A stretch of 64,000 nucleotides of DNA. Source: Lamellibrachia columna. Lineage: Eukaryota > Annelida > Polychaeta > Sabellida > Siboglinidae. Each line of letters starts with the position of its first letter. Position 1 is the stretch's first letter. A program made the translations under genes and the position numbers. Shown here one piece after another: positions 47,720 to 62,317 of the stretch. A model generated the notes under the pieces. It saw nothing but the letters and a program-made list of their open reading frames with translations. It made no database searches and had not been told where the DNA came from. Location: assembly GCA_963662155.1 (NCBI GenBank), contig OY759269.1:4289098-4353097 (forward strand), in the 5' to 3' direction.

Positions 47720-48064
47720 ATTAAAGCTGCTTCCTTAAAATGGTTCAACCCATGGCGAATCCGGTTCAATTACGTCCAGACGTGTAGTGTGTGACTAGTT
47801 AACTTTAAGTAATATGCGGAGTCTGTTTAATAAAAAAATTTATGTATGTATGTGTGGGTCAATGCTGATCATGGGCGTGACCTTCATCCTCTCGATCCCC
47901 GATCACATGACAAAGTTACGAAATTTCACCAAGGAAGAAAATCGTGATTTTTCAGCATTTTTATTTTCACTTCAGTTAATGCTTGAACAAACAAAAACAA
48001 GGTTTTTCGCAAAATTAATTTGAAATGAGACTACAAAAAATCGAATTGATTAAGCACCTTTAAT
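47720..48064. mobile_element. MITE family B, internally deleted copy (345 bp)
   Basis: Ends are ATTAAAGCTGCTTCCTTAA and ATTGATTAAGCACCTTTAAT. It preserves an empty counterpart (GACTAGTTAACTTTAAGTAAT) of the nested insertion site in the 42.6 kb copy. Confidence 0.75.
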
Positions 48065-48620
48065 CATTCCGCTATTTTACTAACGGGTGTTCTATTTATG
48101 CCTGTGGCACTTCCGCAGTACTGGGCAAAAAGGGGCACATCTCTTTTAAGTATGTTTTTAAAGGTTTCTGTACTCTTCTGTTCTTTATATGTTTGATGTT
48201 GTGTGGTTGTTACTTAAAATTGAGAGATAAAATAATTTTGTTTTAATGCGTTTGTCTTATGTATTCAGATTTATTCAGAATGAGGACGCACATTTCTTCG
48301 TCCACTTCACAATGCTTTCGCAAGAATTACAGGTCATAAACAAAGCAAATGTACCTCCATAAATCGCACCAAGGTTCACTTAATATTGTGTTATATATGG
48401 TATAATTATCCATCAAACGCAGAAGTGTATGTTTTAATTACTCATGAAAAAAGTTACATTTCGTGTCCTGTATTGCATGCTCTGTTTACTTTTAAAACTG
48501 CATCGTCAACTGGTTTAGCCAATCGCAAATGCGTTTCTTTGATATCTACATGGTAGTGTGTGAATAGTTTGTCGACATTTATCCCTCAACCATAACCCCG
48601 ATTATCCAAGCTCCGCGTTG

Positions 48621-48964
48621 TGGCGCCACCGTTTGTTGCACACGCCAGAGCCTGCATCCATATTTTTCTCATTGTGACGAAAATTATGTATGCTCTCAGA
48701 TTCAGGGAGCATACATAATTATATTAATTAGGCTCTCATCTAGGGATTTGGATTATAGCATCAAGAGTTAACTTTTATCGGTTTATACGATGCAATTCGA
48801 ATCAACTTTAACCTTTGATTATAATATTGACACAATTGTCACAATGAGAAGTTAAATCATGGATAATAATGTTATAGTGTGGAATATCGATAATGACGCT
48901 GATCAGCTGCTGGCGTTTAACGGTAACGTCTACACAAAATGTGCGCGACAAACGGTGGCGCCAC
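48621..48964. mobile_element. Candidate MITE with GTGGCGCCACCGTTTGT inverted ends
   Basis: A 17-bp perfect inverted repeat at 48621-48637 and 48948-48964 encloses about 310 bp. The end is itself partly palindromic. No coding frame was seen. Confidence 0.6.
48682..48720. repeat. 14-bp perfect inverted repeat
   Basis: AATTATGTATGCTC and its complement are separated by 11 nt, inside the 48.6-48.96 kb element. Confidence 0.85.
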
Positions 48965-49550
48965 CCTAGATTCAAGAGTTTCAAGCAGGTCGATCTTTCA
49001 GGATTACTGATGTATAGTAGGTTTGGTAAGCTCCACGCATCAGAACGAATTTTGTTATAAAAACACCACATTTTCAGTATTGCTTCTTAGTGTGATGGTG
49101 CATAATTATTGTTAATAAGATTTATGCATAGCATTTGCAACCTTTTTGTGATTTTTAAGTTCCAGTCACAGATCAATAGTATGTACAAGCTTAAGCGCAT
49201 TTCAGTGCTGCAATAGAACATTTGCAGTGTCCATTGCGCCCATTCTTGCAACCACAATGTAACAGTTAATAAGCATGACCGTGTTGCTTGGGGAAGTGTT
49301 GCTCACAGTGGTTGCCACCAGTTAGCATCCTTGGCCCACCTATAGTTAACCGGATTTAAAAGTTGATGCTTGGGGACACTGGCATGAATCCAACACTGCC
49401 ACTGGCCCTTGCTGCTAGCACGTTTCTCGTGTTTCTTAAGTGCTGCTTGTGTTGGTAGAATGTTCCCCAGGCTTCTTGACCTCGTTGTGAAAAGTCCTTC
49501 CTGACCTCGTTGATCGTTCGTCCGATCATAAAAGAGGACAACAAAACTAT

Positions 49551-49731
49551 ATGTCAGAGAGAAGGCCGTCTCGCTGAGCTGATCAGAGAGAAGGCCGTCT
49601 CGCTGAGCTGATCAGAGAGAAGGCCGTCTCGCTGAGCTGATCAGAGAGAAGGCCGTCTCGCTGAGCTGATCAGAGAGAAGGCCGTCTCGCTGAGCTGATC
49701 AGAGAGAAGGCCGTCTCGCTGAGCTGATCAG
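49551..49731. repeat. 29-bp minisatellite, 6 units
   Basis: The unit reads AGAGAGAAGGCCGTCTCGCT followed by GAGCTGATC. Copies are virtually identical. Confidence 0.97.
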
Positions 49732-49879
49732 TTGTGAGATTAAACTCCTCAAATGCTATAGTGACATTATTAAACAGCTTCGGTGTCTCCAATGCATTCT
49801 TTTTCATTTTCTTTCAATGCTGACGCCGTGGCGCAACCATTGCATGCATGGAAGACTGGCAGGAAAGCCTATACAATTT

Positions 49880-49930
49880 CATACACACGCACACACGTGC
49901 GCACGCACGCACGCACGCACGCACGCACAC
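49880..49930. repeat. (GCAC)n microsatellite
   Basis: CACA then GCAC units, CpG-containing. Confidence 0.9.
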
Positions 49931-51013
49931 AATGAGTCTCATGTGCCAAATGCCACCCACAGATACGTGTATCAGCCTCTTTAAAAAATAATAAGTAAAC
50001 TTTTATAAAGTCTGGCGTCGGTAGCATAAAACACCTTCTGAGTTGAGATGAAGAATGCTCTGTTACGAGAGACAGTTTAACAGTTTTGTTTTGTTTCCAT
50101 TGCTGCGCAGAACGTCTAACATTCTTTCCCTTTGTTCTCTGGTCAATGCTTTAAGACTTACAGACATCATATATGTTGTCAACGCGACTGGTATCCTTCA
50201 GCTGGGATGATATGTAGGAAACAAGCACCTGTTCAGTATAATCTTGGACAGTCCTAGCTGTCTTGGGATTGATCATCTAAACTATCACGGCAGTGAGTGA
50301 CCTTGACAAAAAAAATTATCAAGGTCACACACTGTCTTTGGTTTGGCATGCGACATACATTCGCGAGAACAGATTACATTATATTTTTAATAATGGTGTG
50401 CTGAATAGTGTAGGTTTGTTCTTTGTCAGTGCATATGTAAATTGTTTTGTCCGATGAACAAACTTGCCTCGAGTTAAAGTGGTGTGTTGTTATTGACCCA
50501 GACGACCCACCCGATGGCCAGTCTTCACAATTTATTTATTCATGACATCTGTGTCCAACGCCAGGAAGTGCTGATTGTCTTCTAGGAATGCATTCCCATG
50601 TTGTGTATAACTGACGTGAAATATTTAGTTTGATGTACGAATGTATTATGTCATTATGACAGCTGCTCGTGATGGAGACTACACATAGCCCCATCGGTGC
50701 AGACTACACGCAGCCCCATCGGTGCAGACTACACGTAGCCCCATCGGTGCATGTGTCGCGTTCAGAATCATCTTCAAATTCAGTGATGACTTTTACAACG
50801 TCGGGACATCTTATCACCCAGCATCTCAATGCACCTGGATCTTCGGCCCAGTTAACAACTTCCCCTAATCCTTCGACCAAAACATTCATTTGTTCATTGG
50901 ACTGATCAGTTGCCACCGTGGAAAAACTGCTTCCCGTTTTGTGTGCAATGAACTTTCATGTAGAGAACGCTACAAAAACAACGTGGTGATTTTCGAGCAA
51001 TGCATATGTGTAC

Positions 51014-52001
51014 CAGGCTTGTGAGCAAATGCATTTGAATGCGCATTTGAATGTTAAGTATTTGAATGCGCATTTGAATGTTAAGTATTTGAATGCGCAT
51101 TCAAATGCCTCCGTGAAATTGTAAATGCATTTGCATTTGCATTTGAATGCGTACCTTGAACATCTGCATTAGCATTTGAATGCGACCCACAAACATTTGA
51201 TTTGTCAAATGCATCAACTGCGCAATCAAATGCATGTGTAACACTGGTCAATAGCTGAGCTGTTATTTATGCACCATAAAAATACCAACTGGTCTATAAG
51301 TTGATGGCTTCGGAGATTACCTGTTCAATGAAACGATGCAGACAAATGACTGTCTTGCGTTGTCTTGGCACAGTTGGAATGGGTTAGGGTGGCAACTCAT
51401 TAGGTGGAGTAAACATTAACAATGCCAGCACTAAATATTTACAGACAGACAGAGTGATTAGTGGTAGCTGTAATTATCCACCAGGTTATCATCTCAGTGA
51501 CCCCACCAGTGGACAGTCTGTTGTCTTGGGTTCCCCTTCCATTCTGGCTTACCTGAAAGATTAGCCTTCCATTCCCTGCCACGCTTAGCATTGCTAGTGG
51601 GATTAAGCAATCTCCTGTGAAGCGTGAACTTTGCAGACCTGGAACTGTGTGACTCAGTGTATGACTCTACAGACGTGTTCATGTAGTGGGACTGGTATAT
51701 GGTGGGATTTAGTGGTTACAATAATGTAAAACTGTATTTATTAAATAAATTAATAATGTGTGTATATACATCACGTTGGTTTTTCTCCAAATAAAACAAA
51801 ACGTTCATATAAAGCCAAAAAGTTTGAAATTAATTAAAATGCATTTATTTGCAAATGTGTAACCAAAACATTTGCATTTGAGTGCGACCCCAACACATTC
51901 GCATTTTAATGCATTCCTGGAAAATGGCATTTGCATTTGAATCAAATGAAACAATTGCATTTGCATTCAAATGCGTTGACATGCAATTGTTAACAAGCCT
52001 G
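51014..52001. mobile_element. hAT-like non-autonomous element with perfect 8-bp target duplication
   Basis: The ends CAGGCTTGT...ACAAGCCTG are inverted. ATGTGTAC is exact at 51006-51013 and 52002-52009. Both ends carry clusters of GCATTTGAATGC-type motifs, the layout of hAT transposase binding sites. It is 988 bp long with no transposase frame. Confidence 0.88.
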
Positions 52002-52009
52002 ATGTGTAC

Positions 52010-53027
52010 TGGTGATCACCTTCTATAGTTGGTTCGCGGTTTTATCTTGTTCAGCATTTCAGCATTTTTCACAACACAAGAATGTTATGATACTAAAAAA
52101 ATGTATGCGTGAATACTAAGATAACTGAAAATTAACAATTCAACACAGATCTATATAGAGATTATTTTGTCCTGGAGCACATTAAAAAAAAATCACAACT
52201 AAGAAAAACATTGTGTTGACCATTTTTGTAGACGAACAAGACATTAAAAACAAATTAAGTATACTTCAGCATACCTCAAACATAATCAGAAAGGAGAAAA
52301 CGAAGTAGAACACTACCGGCGCTTTCCGACTATTAAAGGTGTTGTCTTGCCAGACCCGCTCTCTGATTTACACAATAACTGCGTAGTGGAAGGGAATGTC
52401 ATTGTGGCCACTAGCCGAGTACAGTTTAGCTAACATTGAGAGGGACCTGGTGACTCAGGTGCTCACAAGCTATAAAGAGGGAAATGCATTTTCATACATT
52501 GATTTTAATTAAGCTTAAGGGGGTGTTATGCCACAACATTTATCCAGACTCGTCATAGTGTTTCGTGAAGGTCGTATAACAGTCGTAATTAAGGTAATTA
52601 GTCTACGTAGCTGAGCTACATGTATCACAGACTACAAAATGGAAGAGGCGAAGAAAAGACGTCGTCAACAAAACAAGAAAATGTGGATATCGAGTGTCAT
52701 ATCAATCAGTAGCATGAACAGAAACACTATTAACGTTAGTGGTGATGATGAAACACCGACTGCAAATATGGTTCCATCTAGTTCCAAACATGGAGGCATG
52801 ACCATGTTGTATATCGCAGAGTTTGCCGGTTCGCCATAACAGCACCGACGAAAACAGTGCCGTACCATTCCCCAAACCTCACGGCTCGAAAATACTCTAG
52901 CCACATTTATATGTGGCTAACGTAGAGTTATGAGCTCAAATGGAAGAAGAAAAAACTGCATCCTGACACAGAAGAAGAAGACGACGAACGCCAAAAACAA
53001 CAAGAACAAGACGGTGAGTGTTGTCGG
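52010..53027. other. Intergenic DNA downstream of the KCNMB-like gene
   Basis: It is AT-rich. An ATG-started plus-strand frame at 52639-52839 (66 codons, start MEEAKKRRRQQNKKMW) is not recognised and has no support beyond being open. A related GAAGAAGA-rich stretch lies at 52939-53010. Nothing else was seen. Confidence 0.4.
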
Positions 53028-53413
53028 TTAAACGACTTCCGGCGCACCAAGCACATCGGCCAGCGGATACGGATCCGGTGTGAGTGACCTGGATGGCGGC
53101 TCCTGGTTGCGCGGCACTTTCTTGCTCTTCTTGCCTTTGTGTTTTTTGTGCTTCCTGCCGTCTTCCGAGCCATGTTCGTCCGCGGCGCCGGTTGAGTAGA
53201 AGAGAATATCGGATGGTTCGTTGTAGCCGAACCCAGCTTCGGGGTCTGTCGTCATCTGGTGTCCCGACAGACGTCTTTGCTCCAATTGTCCTGACCCGCT
53301 AGTGCCCGGCTCGGCGGATGACTTGTGGTGACGTCGCGGCTTCGACGCTCTTTGTGATTTCTGGTCATGCGCTTCCGGGTTCTCGCTCACTGCTGGCGCG
53401 TCGATAGTCGGCT
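53028..53413 (-). CDS. KCNMB-like exon 4: long basic cytoplasmic tail and stop
   Basis: This exon has 127 codons plus TAA (53030-53028), acceptor CACAACAG, and the phase fits exon 3 (junction codon Glu). Composition is Ser/Pro/Gly/His-rich with RASKPRRHHKSS, a run KHKKHKGKKSKK and ends LADVLGAPEVV, a possible PDZ-binding-like hydrophobic C-terminus. It has no recognised domain. No clear minus-strand polyadenylation signal was seen immediately downstream. Confidence 0.8.
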
Positions 53414-56400
53414 CTGTTGTGGACAGAGAATTATTGTATTAGGGTTCATGTCATATGAATAAAGTGTTACTAGTTTTGAGACGGTATCCCCTTTTTAGGG
53501 TGTCTTGCACCCTGACAATAGTTCATGAACTGGGAAAAAGGCACGTTGAAGACTACGACATTTCTGCTATGCACACACTTACACTGCTAGTTGCTGGTTG
53601 GCCGCACATGTATATGTGTTATGAAGAAGTTATGAAGAACGCCTGAAAGAATGTGGTTTAACAACTCTAGAGACAAGGAGGTTAAGAGGAGATCAGATTG
53701 AAGTTTTTAAGATATTGAATGGGTATGAAAATATTGATAGAAATATGTTTTTCTCACTCAAGAAGGATAGCAGAACTAGAGGACATGAGGTAAAATTAGT
53801 AAAGGATCAATGTAGATTGGACATCAGGAAGCACTCGTTCTCACAGAGGACAATAAATGAATGGAACAAATTGTCTACAGATTGTGTAACTGCTAGCAGC
53901 GTGAATATGTTTAAAAACAAGGTTGACACATATCTCAGGAGGGCGGGTTATAAGTAGATGAACATTGTTGGACTCTCGATAAGCCAATGGCTTCCTTGCC
54001 CACTTGCCATCTGGGCCTTTGGCTTGGATGGCAAATCTTGTTAAATCTTGTTAAATGTGTCAGTGATGAGAGGAACAACCGTGCACGAAGACATGTTTAA
54101 CCCGGTTTGTTTCGGCGACAAATGACGGGGAGTGTCTTCTGTGTTCATATTCTCGAAAACAAAATTGTACCATTTGACGAAGATGCAACAAGAGAAAAAT
54201 TAAAGTGTAGGGCCTATTGTCTTTATTAAAATCGATTCTTCACTTTGCGCACAGTGTAGGATTGCCTGACTGATTTCAGTATTGGTTTCAATGGGCCAAA
54301 CAGTAATAGTCTCACACCTGTTGGCGGCGCTTCGAGGGGCGGCTTGATACCACGCGAAAGTGCGGTTTTTACGTCATCAACCAGTCTCGATTTAATTTCA
54401 AGTCCGGAGTTGATGCGATTCTCCTTCCAGTAGGCGTATGACGTGATAGCGATGCCGAACAGCAGCTGCCGAGTTCAAATGCAATTTTACGGTTTAGCTA
54501 GATACGGTCGTTAGTAAACCTAACATTTGTTTCAGTATGTTTGCTGCTGCCTGATTAAAGTCGATATATGCGTAATCATTATCAACTTCAGCTCTGTTTA
54601 TGATGATTTCAAAATACAGAACACTTGTCTATATTAGTAAAAAAAGGTTCCCGGAAAGAATACTTAGCCGTATCAAATCCTCTATACAACAGATTTGATA
54701 GCGTTAAGAATACAGGTGGACAGGCAGGCAAGGCCGGGACGTACGTACATACATACATACATACATACATACATACATACATACATACATACATACATAC
54801 ATACATACATAATACATACATACATACATACACACATAATACATACACATACATACATACATATATATATAATTATATACATAATACATACATACATACA
54901 TACATACATACATACATACATACATACATACATACATACATACATACATACATACATACATACATACATACATACATAATACATACATACATACATACAT
55001 ACACACATAATACATACACATACATACATACATATATATATAATTATATACATAATACATACATACATACATACATACATACATACATACATACATACAT
55101 ACATACATACATACATACATACATAGAAAGGGATACAAGAGAGGTGCTGGATGTCTCCGTACCAACACGAGTGATAGGATGGTCATTTCGATGAAGAGGT
55201 TGTTTGACCGGCGCCAACTGAGCGCTGCGCCGACGTTGTCAGGATTGTAGTAACAGTCGAGCGTGCTGCCCAAGCTACCGTACTGGGCCTGGAAGGCGTC
55301 CGTCGTCTGCTTCGAGTCGTCGTACGTCGCCCCACACTCGTAGTGGGAACACTGGCAGGAGAGAAAAGCTTCATCAGCGCCGGTATCTTGTTCATTAAAG
55401 GTTCTTTCCCAAATCTATTTTTACTCGTCTCATTTTAGAATAATTTCGTCAAAAATCAACCGATAGCTCGTTTGTGCAATTTTGTTGTTTTATTGTTAGT
55501 GAATTCATCTGACAAACCAAACTATTTTTGATTGGATCGGACAAAACTCGTCGAAAAAGGGCTAAAGTGGTTTGACTATGTATTTATATAACATTAGGCT
55601 ATTCACCCTTTGCAAGTTATCCGATCTAACGATCAAAGTCAACTCTTTCGATGGTTTCAGTTGTGTGTACTCTTTTATTAAACCGACCGCTCATATCTAG
55701 CCTACTTGAACTATTCACGCACTACGTATTTGAATCATCAAATCAACGAATGCGATTCACGATGGGCTAAATGAATTAAGGTGGCTGATTACCCTGAAAT
55801 AAAAGTAAAGAAGCTTTAAATTTTAAAGGTTGTTTGACATATATTAAACCCCAAAAGGTCAAGAAAGTTTGGCGGTCCCGTGCGCATTTTCGAAATATCT
55901 GACATAGTAACAGCTACGTCACCAGTAAAATTAGCAAAATATTGTACTTTGATCATAATCAGTAATAGCAAAAGATTTATTTACTATTCAAATATAAAAC
56001 TTGCAGGAATATTGCAGTATGATATGTCCATATTATATAAAGCATAATATGCCAAACTCGCATAAAAATGGAAAATTAATGATTTTATGTAATTTATGAA
56101 GTCATAGAAAATACCCATTTTAGTTAAATTTCGACAGTATTCAATTCACCCACAAGGGGTAATGTCACTTCTGTCAAATTTGGCAGAAATGTTCATTTAT
56201 TATTTATCTATATAAAAAGGTAAAATAAGTTGCATTGTTTTTAAATACCTAACATAGTAACAGCTACGTCAGCAACAAAAATTATTTTTTTATCAAACCC
56301 CATATTTTTTACCATAGTGAATAATGGCATTTCAGGAAAAGTTGGTCAAAATGTTCATTTATTATTTATCTCTATGCACATAGAAGTGTAGGACAGTTGC

Positions 56401-57537
56401 TATCTTGAAATCACAATCCGAACAAAAAGTTTTCTCGCATATCCGCGAGAGGCACCACATGTATAGCGCTTAATTTATAATGGTTTCAGTTCTTATTAGC
56501 GTTTTTTAACCAATAAATGTATCATTTGTGTTTACTATTGGCATAATGGACATATATTCAATTGACAATATAACTTTTCTGTTGATGTAATCCTTGTCCT
56601 AACAATGATGCGCAGACGGATGCGCAGATAGCTCGATTGCAGCGTAGTCGGCCTCCTTGAAGCAGGAGTTTTAATGATGACTGTAACTGGTATACTGCTA
56701 TTGCCATTGATGTTGCTACTACTAGGCCTAATATATCTGCCGTTGATACTGCTGTTTTTACTAGTACTGTATTTGTATGTATTTGTATGCCTATATCTAT
56801 TATCTATGTAGGTCTGAAAATGCTAAGGAAAAGCGGGAAACATCCCACTTCATTAATTTCTTTTAGCGTTTTTCGTCGGCCCCCGGGGTTTTAACGCGTT
56901 AGTGTTACTGGTCGCTATTTCTACGTGCCGTTTACATTCGCGGCGAATGCACTCGCGAGAAAATGTGAAATCACTGGAGACCAAAGAAATAACGTGTGCC
57001 TAGAGTGGCCTCGTGTGCAGCAAATTGTACCGTCAATTTTGCATGTTTTTGAAAATGACAAAAACACGGGATATTTCGTCCAAAACGCGGTAAATTGGGA
57101 TGAAGGGGAAAAGCGGCATTTCCCGCCCGAAAGCGGTAATGTTGACACTTATGCCAATGCCTACCCACCTGCCTGCAGTATCGGGTGGTTAAGATAAAAC
57201 TTACTGAGCCCTCCTGCGGCTGGTAGTAGATCGTCGTATACGATTCGTACAGCGTAGCGTTATCTGTCATCGTTTGTCCGCCGTCGATGATGGTGACAAC
57301 GATGCGAAGACAGGGGTAGGCGTTGACACACGGGTTCGCCTCAGTCGGTGTCGTCAAGTCGCAACAGCTGTTCTCGGGGTAATAGTCGTTCGACGTCACC
57401 TTGCAGGAGGCGCGTTTGAAGTCAGCTGTGTATATGACGGCCGGCATTAAGTGGCTGCAGAAAGAGGCCAGGAAAAGGCTGCCGAGAATCACGCACAAAT
57501 ACCCGAAGCACATGACGCATTTGACCGGCAACGCCAT
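53028..57537 (-). CDS. BK-channel beta-subunit-like (KCNMB/TipE-type) two-pass membrane protein, complete, 4 exons
   Basis: Exons 57537-57205, 55351-55163, 54465-54318 and 53413-53028 join in phase to 351 residues plus stop. The start ATG sits in an excellent context (CCAACCATGG). Layout: short cytosolic N-terminus, TM1 about 7-32, extracellular loop about 33-160 with eight cysteines (45, 58, 59, 70, 76, 112, 117, 144) and an N-glycosylation site at N93 (NAT), TM2 about 162-186 (LFIEMTILSLVLLLFGIAIT), cytosolic tail about 187-351. Family evidence is the loop motif YPCLRIVV, followed by CSHYECGATYDDS, then DCYYNP and SNNLF, aligning with YPCLQVYV, CSYIPKCGKNFEES, SCYSDP and SSNVLF of vertebrate KCNMB. 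Such subunits flank the Slo1 potassium channel and tune its Ca and voltage gating. The roughly 165-residue tail is far longer than in vertebrate KCNMBs, and TipE-like sodium-channel auxiliaries are the main alternative. Confidence 0.82.
53631..54060 (+). mobile_element. 5'-truncated LINE copy 2 (RT tail and 3' UTR), in KCNMB-like intron 3
   Basis: There is an uninterrupted frame from 53631 to the stop ending 53957: YEERLKECGLTTLETRRLRG, then VKDQCRLDIRKHSFSQ and NEWNKLSTDCV, the standard end of a non-LTR retrotransposon polymerase. The 3' UTR matches 30.9 kb and ends with a repeated CTTGTTAAAT. It is antisense to the host gene. Confidence 0.85.
54318..54465 (-). CDS. KCNMB-like exon 3: end of TM2 and membrane-proximal tail
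   Basis: This exon has 49 codons plus 1 base, acceptor CTCGGCAG and donor CCAACAG|GTGTGA. It encodes LLFGIAITSYAYWKENRINS, then GLEIKSRLVDDVKTALSRGI and a Pro-rich end. It is too short to stand out as an open frame and was found by phase and by completion of TM2. Confidence 0.82.
54742..55122. repeat. Compound (ACAT)n array with a duplicated complex core
   Basis: ACAT runs alternate with a block ACACACATAATACATACACA ... TATATATATAATTATATACA that occurs twice (about 54830-54890 and 55004-55055). It lies in intron 2 of the KCNMB-like gene. Confidence 0.95.
55163..55351 (-). CDS. KCNMB-like exon 2: second half of loop, start of TM2
   Basis: This exon has 63 codons in phase 0, acceptor CTGCCAG and donor GTGTTG|GTACGG. 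It encodes CSHYECGATYDDSKQTTDAF and ends LFIEMTILSLVL. The alternative donor two codons earlier (CTC|GTGTTG) is weaker and would shorten TM2 by two residues, giving the same frame. Confidence 0.85.
55394..55786. repeat. MITE family B, diverged copy in KCNMB-like intron 1
   Basis: ATTAAAGGTTCTTTCCCAAA, AGCTCGTTTGTGCAATTTTG and TTGAACTATTCACGCACTAC correspond to successive blocks of the 35.2 kb copy. Confidence 0.6.
55900..56350. repeat. Degenerate direct repeat, about 350 bp apart
   Basis: ACATAGTAACAGCTACGTCA occurs at about 55901 and 56248, each followed by similar AT-rich sequence and a TTCATTTATTATTTATCT block. Confidence 0.6.
57205..57537 (-). CDS. KCNMB-like exon 1: TM1 and first half of loop
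   Basis: This exon has 111 codons ending phase 0 at GGCTCA|GTAAGT. It holds the hydrophobic segment CVMCFGYLCVILGSLFLASF and the loop with YPCLRIVV and the NAT sequon. The frame stays open upstream to a GTG at 57564, but the first ATG is at 57537 with a near-ideal Kozak context, so that start was chosen. Confidence 0.85.
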
Positions 57538-61030
<3,493 letters not shown>

Positions 61031-61034
61031 TTCT

Positions 61035-61405
61035 CATTGTAGCATTATTTTATTGCAGCACTGAATCGTTGCAACATCGTCTCACTGCAGCTTCGTCTCG
61101 TTGTAGTATTGTCTCATGGCATCCTTGTTTCATTGTAGCATTGTCCTCTTGCAGCATTGGATTATTGCAACCTCGTCTCGTTGCAACCTCGTCTCATTGT
61201 AGCCTCCTGTGATTGCAACTTCGTCTCGTTGTTGTCTTGTCTCATTGCAGCCTTGTCCCAGTGCAACCGTGTTTCATCTCAACGTCGTCTCATTGTAGTA
61301 TTGTATCATTGCAACTTCGTCTCGTTGTAGCCTTGTCTTATTGCAGCCTTGTCTCATTGCAGTTGTGTCTAATTACAACGTTGTTTCCTTGCAGTTTTGT
61401 CAGAA
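61035..61405. repeat. Degenerate 16-bp minisatellite, about 23 units
   Basis: Units such as AACCTCGTCTCGTTGC and AGCCTTGTCTCATTGC follow a 16-bp period. The apparent 147-codon frame over it is not a gene. Confidence 0.9.
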
Positions 61406-62029
61406 ACTATTTCTTCTTGTTTGAAAAAAAAACAGTGTGTCACAGTCGGTTCAGAATAATTTCTCGGGTCTGCAATCAATATGTGCACATAGCCTCCCTA
61501 ACAAATATCTACCAAAATAAAATATTTGTTTCCTTTTGTCAAATCCGTGATGCACGTGTTTCCCATCTAACATGTTGGTCAGTGTGCACATCATTAATTA
61601 CTTCATTTCTCACAAAATTATTCACAAATGGTATATTGTTATTGTCGCAGAAGTAATATATTTTGTTAGATTTCGTTAGGTTATCAATTGAAACGTTACA
61701 AAACTCATATTACAATATTATTATAATTACTACTGAATAATGGCGTGTTATGATAGTTTATTAATAATCTACAATGCGCATCGGGTATGAATCATATTGC
61801 GTAATACGATTCGTCTTAGGTGGGAATTACTTGTGAGTACCGGATAATCAATGTTTCGCTTCACTGAGAACAAATCACGGCAAATGCAATCAGATTTACT
61901 GACAACATATAAATGTAAAATAGCAATCGATTTAAACACTGATTAAATTTGACTGTCAAAAGGGTAAAGCTAAGTTATTATATTTACTGCTTAAATCATG
62001 TAATTGAACCGTTCAAAGTGCCATACCCT

Positions 62030-62317
62030 TCACCCCTGTCAGAACATTCGAAAGCCAATTCGACTTTTCTTGGAAGCGCCCAGCTACGCCGCAATTACTA
62101 CGCGAATATTACTCATTTATATTCATAAGCATCTATAGCCAGCTACTCATTTATACAGCTGAATATATATTCACTATTTATACAACTGTCTGCTGAGTGA
62201 ACTGAATCAACGAGGAGTGAACGAAATTGCCTGAGCTTCGAAACGGCAGTTCGAGGATTCGAACCTGGTCTTCTCGAATAGGAGTCCGATGTTCTAACCA
62301 CTGAGCCACCGAGCCCC
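62030..62317 (-). repeat. tRNA-derived SINE, best preserved copy
   Basis: On the minus strand it starts GGGGCTCGGTGGCTCAGTGG (A-box TGGCTCAGTGG), then B-box GGTTCGAATCC, then a body CGTTTCGAAGCTCAGGCAAT and an AGTTCACT/GTATAAATGAGT tail. Family members lie at 1.2, 31.1 and 36.3 kb. Confidence 0.85.

Noticed and set aside
50669..50905. Short repeat CTACACxTAGCCCCATCGGTG with 78-codon frame
   Set aside because: Three imperfect 27-bp units and chance open frame; no gene signal.
52639..52839. Frame starting MEEAKKRRRQQNKKMW, considered as a Harbinger-type transposase start
   Set aside because: Only the basic start is suggestive; the remainder matches nothing and there are no matching element ends.
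56925..57197. 90-codon plus frame starting MPFTFAANALARKC
   Set aside because: It sits in intron 1 of the KCNMB-like gene on the opposite strand; no domain, splice context or paralogue was seen. Kept only as an unexplained open frame.
61213..61656. 147-codon plus frame
   Set aside because: Its first half is the 16-bp minisatellite, the rest has no recognisable domain.
62245..62317. Possible functional tRNA gene on the minus strand
   Set aside because: A- and B-boxes are good but no acceptor stem pairs, and several copies share the same non-tRNA body, so it is a SINE head.
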